Positions 62,045 through 64,000 of a DNA stretch of 64,000 nt are shown piece by piece; the stretch's first letter is position 1; each line of letters opens with the position of its first letter. The DNA is from Sphingomonas echinoides (GTDB lineage: Bacteria; Pseudomonadota; Alphaproteobacteria; Sphingomonadales; Sphingomonadaceae): contig NZ_JAPYKK010000015.1 in assembly GCF_029623395.1 (NCBI RefSeq), forward strand, positions 1 to 64,000, given 5' to 3'. The position numbers and the translations under genes were made by a program. The notes beneath the pieces were generated by a model, which was not told where the DNA came from, did not search any database, and saw only the letters and a program-made list of their open reading frames with translations.

Positions 62045-62413
62045 AACGAGTTCCTCGAACCAGAAAGCCTTGGCGTACCGCCTCCACGGCGTGATCGCAA
62101 CGTCCGGATATTTGAGGGCAAACTTGCCGGACAGGTGCCATGCCAAGGCCCGTCGTATGCTTTCGCTCCGGGGAACGCTGTCGTGGGAAAGGGACGGCCA
62201 ATCTTGGGCATTCTCGACATGGGTCGCAGCTGCAATGCGTTTCGCTTGCAAGAAATGTCACGGCTTCGCGTCGCACGCCAGAACAGGGCGTTTACGCCCA
62301 CGGGCACGCCTTAGTTGAAACTTGAGATCCGCTTCCCAACCGAACCGTTCGTCTTCAGATGCACCCGACGCAGTCGAATATTCTAGGTGCGACCCCCTTT
62401 GCGTTTCCGCTCG
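62045..62413. other. Intergenic region, nothing recognised
   Basis: About 370 bases between the NIPSNAP start and the symporter stop on the minus strand. Short open frames on both strands overlap randomly. No clear promoter or terminator could be placed. Confidence 0.45.
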
Positions 62414-63721
62414 TTAGCCTCGGCTAGGCGCGTGCGGCGGTTCGATCTCGGGCGCCTCGGCAACGTCCAGCGGTCCCTCCCACTTCGCGACGACAGCCGT
62501 AGCGACGGCGTTGCCGACGACGTTGGTGCCCGATCGGCCCATGTCGAGAAACTGATCAACCGGCAGAATGAGCAACAGGCCCGCCTCAGGAATGCCGAAC
62601 TGCCCCATCACTGCCGCGATCACCACCAGCGATGCACGGGGCACGCCAGCGATGCCCTTCGACGTGATCATCAACACCAGCAACATCACGATCTGCTGCC
62701 CGATCGACAGATCGACCCCGTAGACCCGCGCGAGGAACAGCGTCGCGAAGGTCATGTACATCATCGACCCGTCGAGATTGAACGAGTAGCCGAGCGGCAG
62801 CACAAAGCTCGCGATCTTGCGAGGAACGCCGAAGCGCGCCAGCGCCTCGAGCGTCCGCGGGTAAGCAGCTTCGGAGGATGCGGTGGAGAAGGCGAGGAGG
62901 ATCGGCTCACCGATGTAGCGCGCCAAGGTGAGCGCGCGAGGACCAATGATCGCGAAGGCCGCGGCAAACAGCAGCATCCACAAGACCGCCAGCCCGACGT
63001 AGAAGCTGCCGACGAACAGCCCGAGCGTCCAGAGAATGCCAAGCCCATTGACCGCGATCGTCGCGGTGATCGCGGCGAACACCGCGAACGGCGCCACGCG
63101 CATCACGTAGTCGGTGATCTGGAGCATCATCGCCGCAAGCGCCTCGGCGCCGCGGACGATCGGCGCGCCCTTCTCGCCGATCGCGGTGAGCGCGACGCCG
63201 GCGAAGATCGAGAAGATGACGATCTGGATGATCTCGTTGGTCGCCATCGCCTCGACCACCGAGGACGGCACGATATGCGTGACAAAGTTGGTAAGGTTGA
63301 ACGATTTCTCGTCCAGCCCGACGGTCGCATCGGGCGGAGGCAGCTTGAGCCCGAACCCGCTGCCCGGCGAGACGAGGTCGATCACAAACTCGATCCCGTG
63401 GAACAGCACGAGCCCGAGCGTCAGCGAAACCAGCGATGCCGAGATGAACCACGCCATCGTGCGCCCGCCAATACGCCCGAGCGCCTTGATGTCGCCCATG
63501 TGCGCGATGCCGACGACCAACGTCGAAAACACCAGCGGCGCGATGATCATTTTGATGAGGCGCAGGAAGATCGTCGTAATGATCGAGAAGTAGCTCGCGA
63601 TCTCCTTCGCTCGCGCGGTGCCCTCGACGCTCCCGTCGACGATCTGCTGGTTGATTACCCAGCCGACGATCAGCCCCAGCACCAAGCCGATCAGAATATA
63701 CAGTGTCAGCCGCTTCGCCAC
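62414..63721 (-). CDS. Dicarboxylate/amino acid:cation symporter
   Basis: 435 residues from the GTG at 63721 with GAGG 7 bases upstream; longer frames to 63751 or 63946 have no ribosome site. Eight transmembrane helices and two re-entrant loops. The transport motifs AFSTASSEAAYP (HP1), NLDGSMMYM (TM7) and RSGTNVVGNAVA (TM8/HP2-side) match GltP/DctA. Expected to take up C4-dicarboxylates or glutamate/aspartate. Divergent from a peptidase gene with 103 bases between. Confidence 0.92.
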   Translation of the reverse strand: MAKRLTLYILIGLVLGLIVGWVINQQIVDGSVEGTARAKEIASYFSIITTIFLRLIKMIIAPLVFSTLVVGIAHMGDIKALGRIGGRTMAWFISASLVSLTLGLVLFHGIEFVIDLVSPGSGFGLKLPPPDATVGLDEKSFNLTNFVTHIVPSSVVEAMATNEIIQIVIFSIFAGVALTAIGEKGAPIVRGAEALAAMMLQITDYVMRVAPFAVFAAITATIAVNGLGILWTLGLFVGSFYVGLAVLWMLLFAAAFAIIGPRALTLARYIGEPILLAFSTASSEAAYPRTLEALARFGVPRKIASFVLPLGYSFNLDGSMMYMTFATLFLARVYGVDLSIGQQIVMLLVLMITSKGIAGVPRASLVVIAAVMGQFGIPEAGLLLILPVDQFLDMGRSGTNVVGNAVATAVVAKWEGPLDVAEAPEIEPPHAPSRG

Positions 63722-63824
63722 GCTTCGTCCTCGATTGGTTCGCGCCCGCATCAACGGGAGAAAGCGCAATCGGTCAAGCGAGACGCGCGTTGCGGGGGGC
63801 GGCGCGCGCTGCCAGACTGTTGCC

Positions 63825-64000
63825 ATGATCCTCAGCCGACGCGCCTTTGCCTCCGCCGCCATCGCGGCCCCCTTAGTCTCCGCCAGCGGCGTACTGCGCG
63901 CCGCCGAGCCCGATCTGAGCGGTCTGCGCGACATAACGGGTGGCACCGCACCGATCGGACCGGAGGAACGCCGCGGCAGGCTCGTGCGCGCGCAGGCGCT
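63825..64000 (+). CDS. M24-type Xaa-Pro peptidase, N-terminal fragment (partial)
   Basis: 58 visible residues; runs off the right edge. The ATG is followed by SRRAFASAAIAAPLVSASGVLRA, a Tat-like exported leader, and EPDLSGLRDITGGTAPIGPEERRGRLVRAQAL. This LSGL-x-D-x-T-x-G-x-x-P-I opening is typical of exported Xaa-Pro aminopeptidases of this bacterial order. The catalytic domain lies outside. The family call is moderate. Confidence 0.55.
   Translation, partial: MILSRRAFASAAIAAPLVSASGVLRAAEPDLSGLRDITGGTAPIGPEERRGRLVRAQA

Noticed and set aside
1..64000. tRNA, rRNA, CRISPR, insertion sequence or integrase
   Set aside because: No cloverleaf, rRNA stretch, regular direct-repeat array, transposase motif or integrase motif was found on either strand.

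Overview
This is chromosome-like, high-GC DNA that reads as an alphaproteobacterium of the order Sphingomonadales (Sphingomonas/Sphingobium type). The evidence is large TonB-dependent receptors with the N-terminal IVVTGTRI / IIVTAQRR plug signatures, periplasmic GH2/GH43 and S9 enzymes, many GTG/TTG starts, and tightly overlapping 4-base (ATGA/GTGA) operon junctions. I see no rRNA, tRNA, CRISPR array, insertion sequence or integrase. The genus is inferred from gene style only.

Layout. 0-6.1 kb: a minus-strand TonB receptor, GH2 glycosidase and S9 peptidase unit. 6.3-14.0 kb: an HtrA protease with a response regulator and histidine kinase, two membrane proteins (BrkB-like, DUF2254) and a sugar-porter MFS. 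14.6-48.8 kb: a catabolic island. 49.3-64 kb: ordinary accessory and housekeeping genes (YkgJ-like protein, DUF427, class II photolyase, YdcF, the YbbA/YbbP/TesA locus, GH43, glycine-zipper protein, DUF2252, VOC, NIPSNAP, a dicarboxylate symporter, and the start of an M24 peptidase).

The island has three blocks. (a) 14.6-28.1 kb is a meta-cleavage block. On the minus strand are a rhodanese, an aldo/keto reductase and Rieske oxygenase alpha and beta, followed by an AraC regulator, a TfdB-like flavin hydroxylase and an IclR regulator. Divergently on the plus strand are the hydratase, acetaldehyde dehydrogenase, aldolase, C-C hydrolase, an unknown 129-residue protein and a type I extradiol dioxygenase. 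Together these take a catechol to pyruvate and acetyl-CoA. (b) 28.5-39.8 kb has a second TonB receptor, a secreted metallo-beta-lactamase-fold hydrolase, a decayed VanA-like Rieske oxygenase pseudogene, a ferredoxin reductase, a MarR-like regulator, a second Rieske oxygenase in beta-alpha order and an AraC regulator. (c) 40.2-48.7 kb has a TauD-like dioxygenase and then one overlapping operon. Its genes are a maleamate-amidase-like hydrolase (NicF type), a NuoF-like flavoprotein, a [3Fe-4S]-type ferredoxin, an atypical SDR, a 2,5-dihydroxypyridine-dioxygenase-like enzyme (NicX type), a LigA-LigB fused extradiol dioxygenase, an omega-amidase-like nitrilase-fold enzyme and maleate isomerase (NicE type). 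It ends in a broken dihydrodiol dehydrogenase.

The most interesting region is block (c). It joins the lower nicotinate (maleamate) route to a second ring-cleaving enzyme, an unusual electron-transfer pair and, upstream, a Rieske oxygenase, while NicA/B/C/D-type genes are absent. My inference is a route for a substituted N-heteroaromatic (or related amino-aromatic amide) that ends in fumarate. The substrate cannot be read from the sequence.
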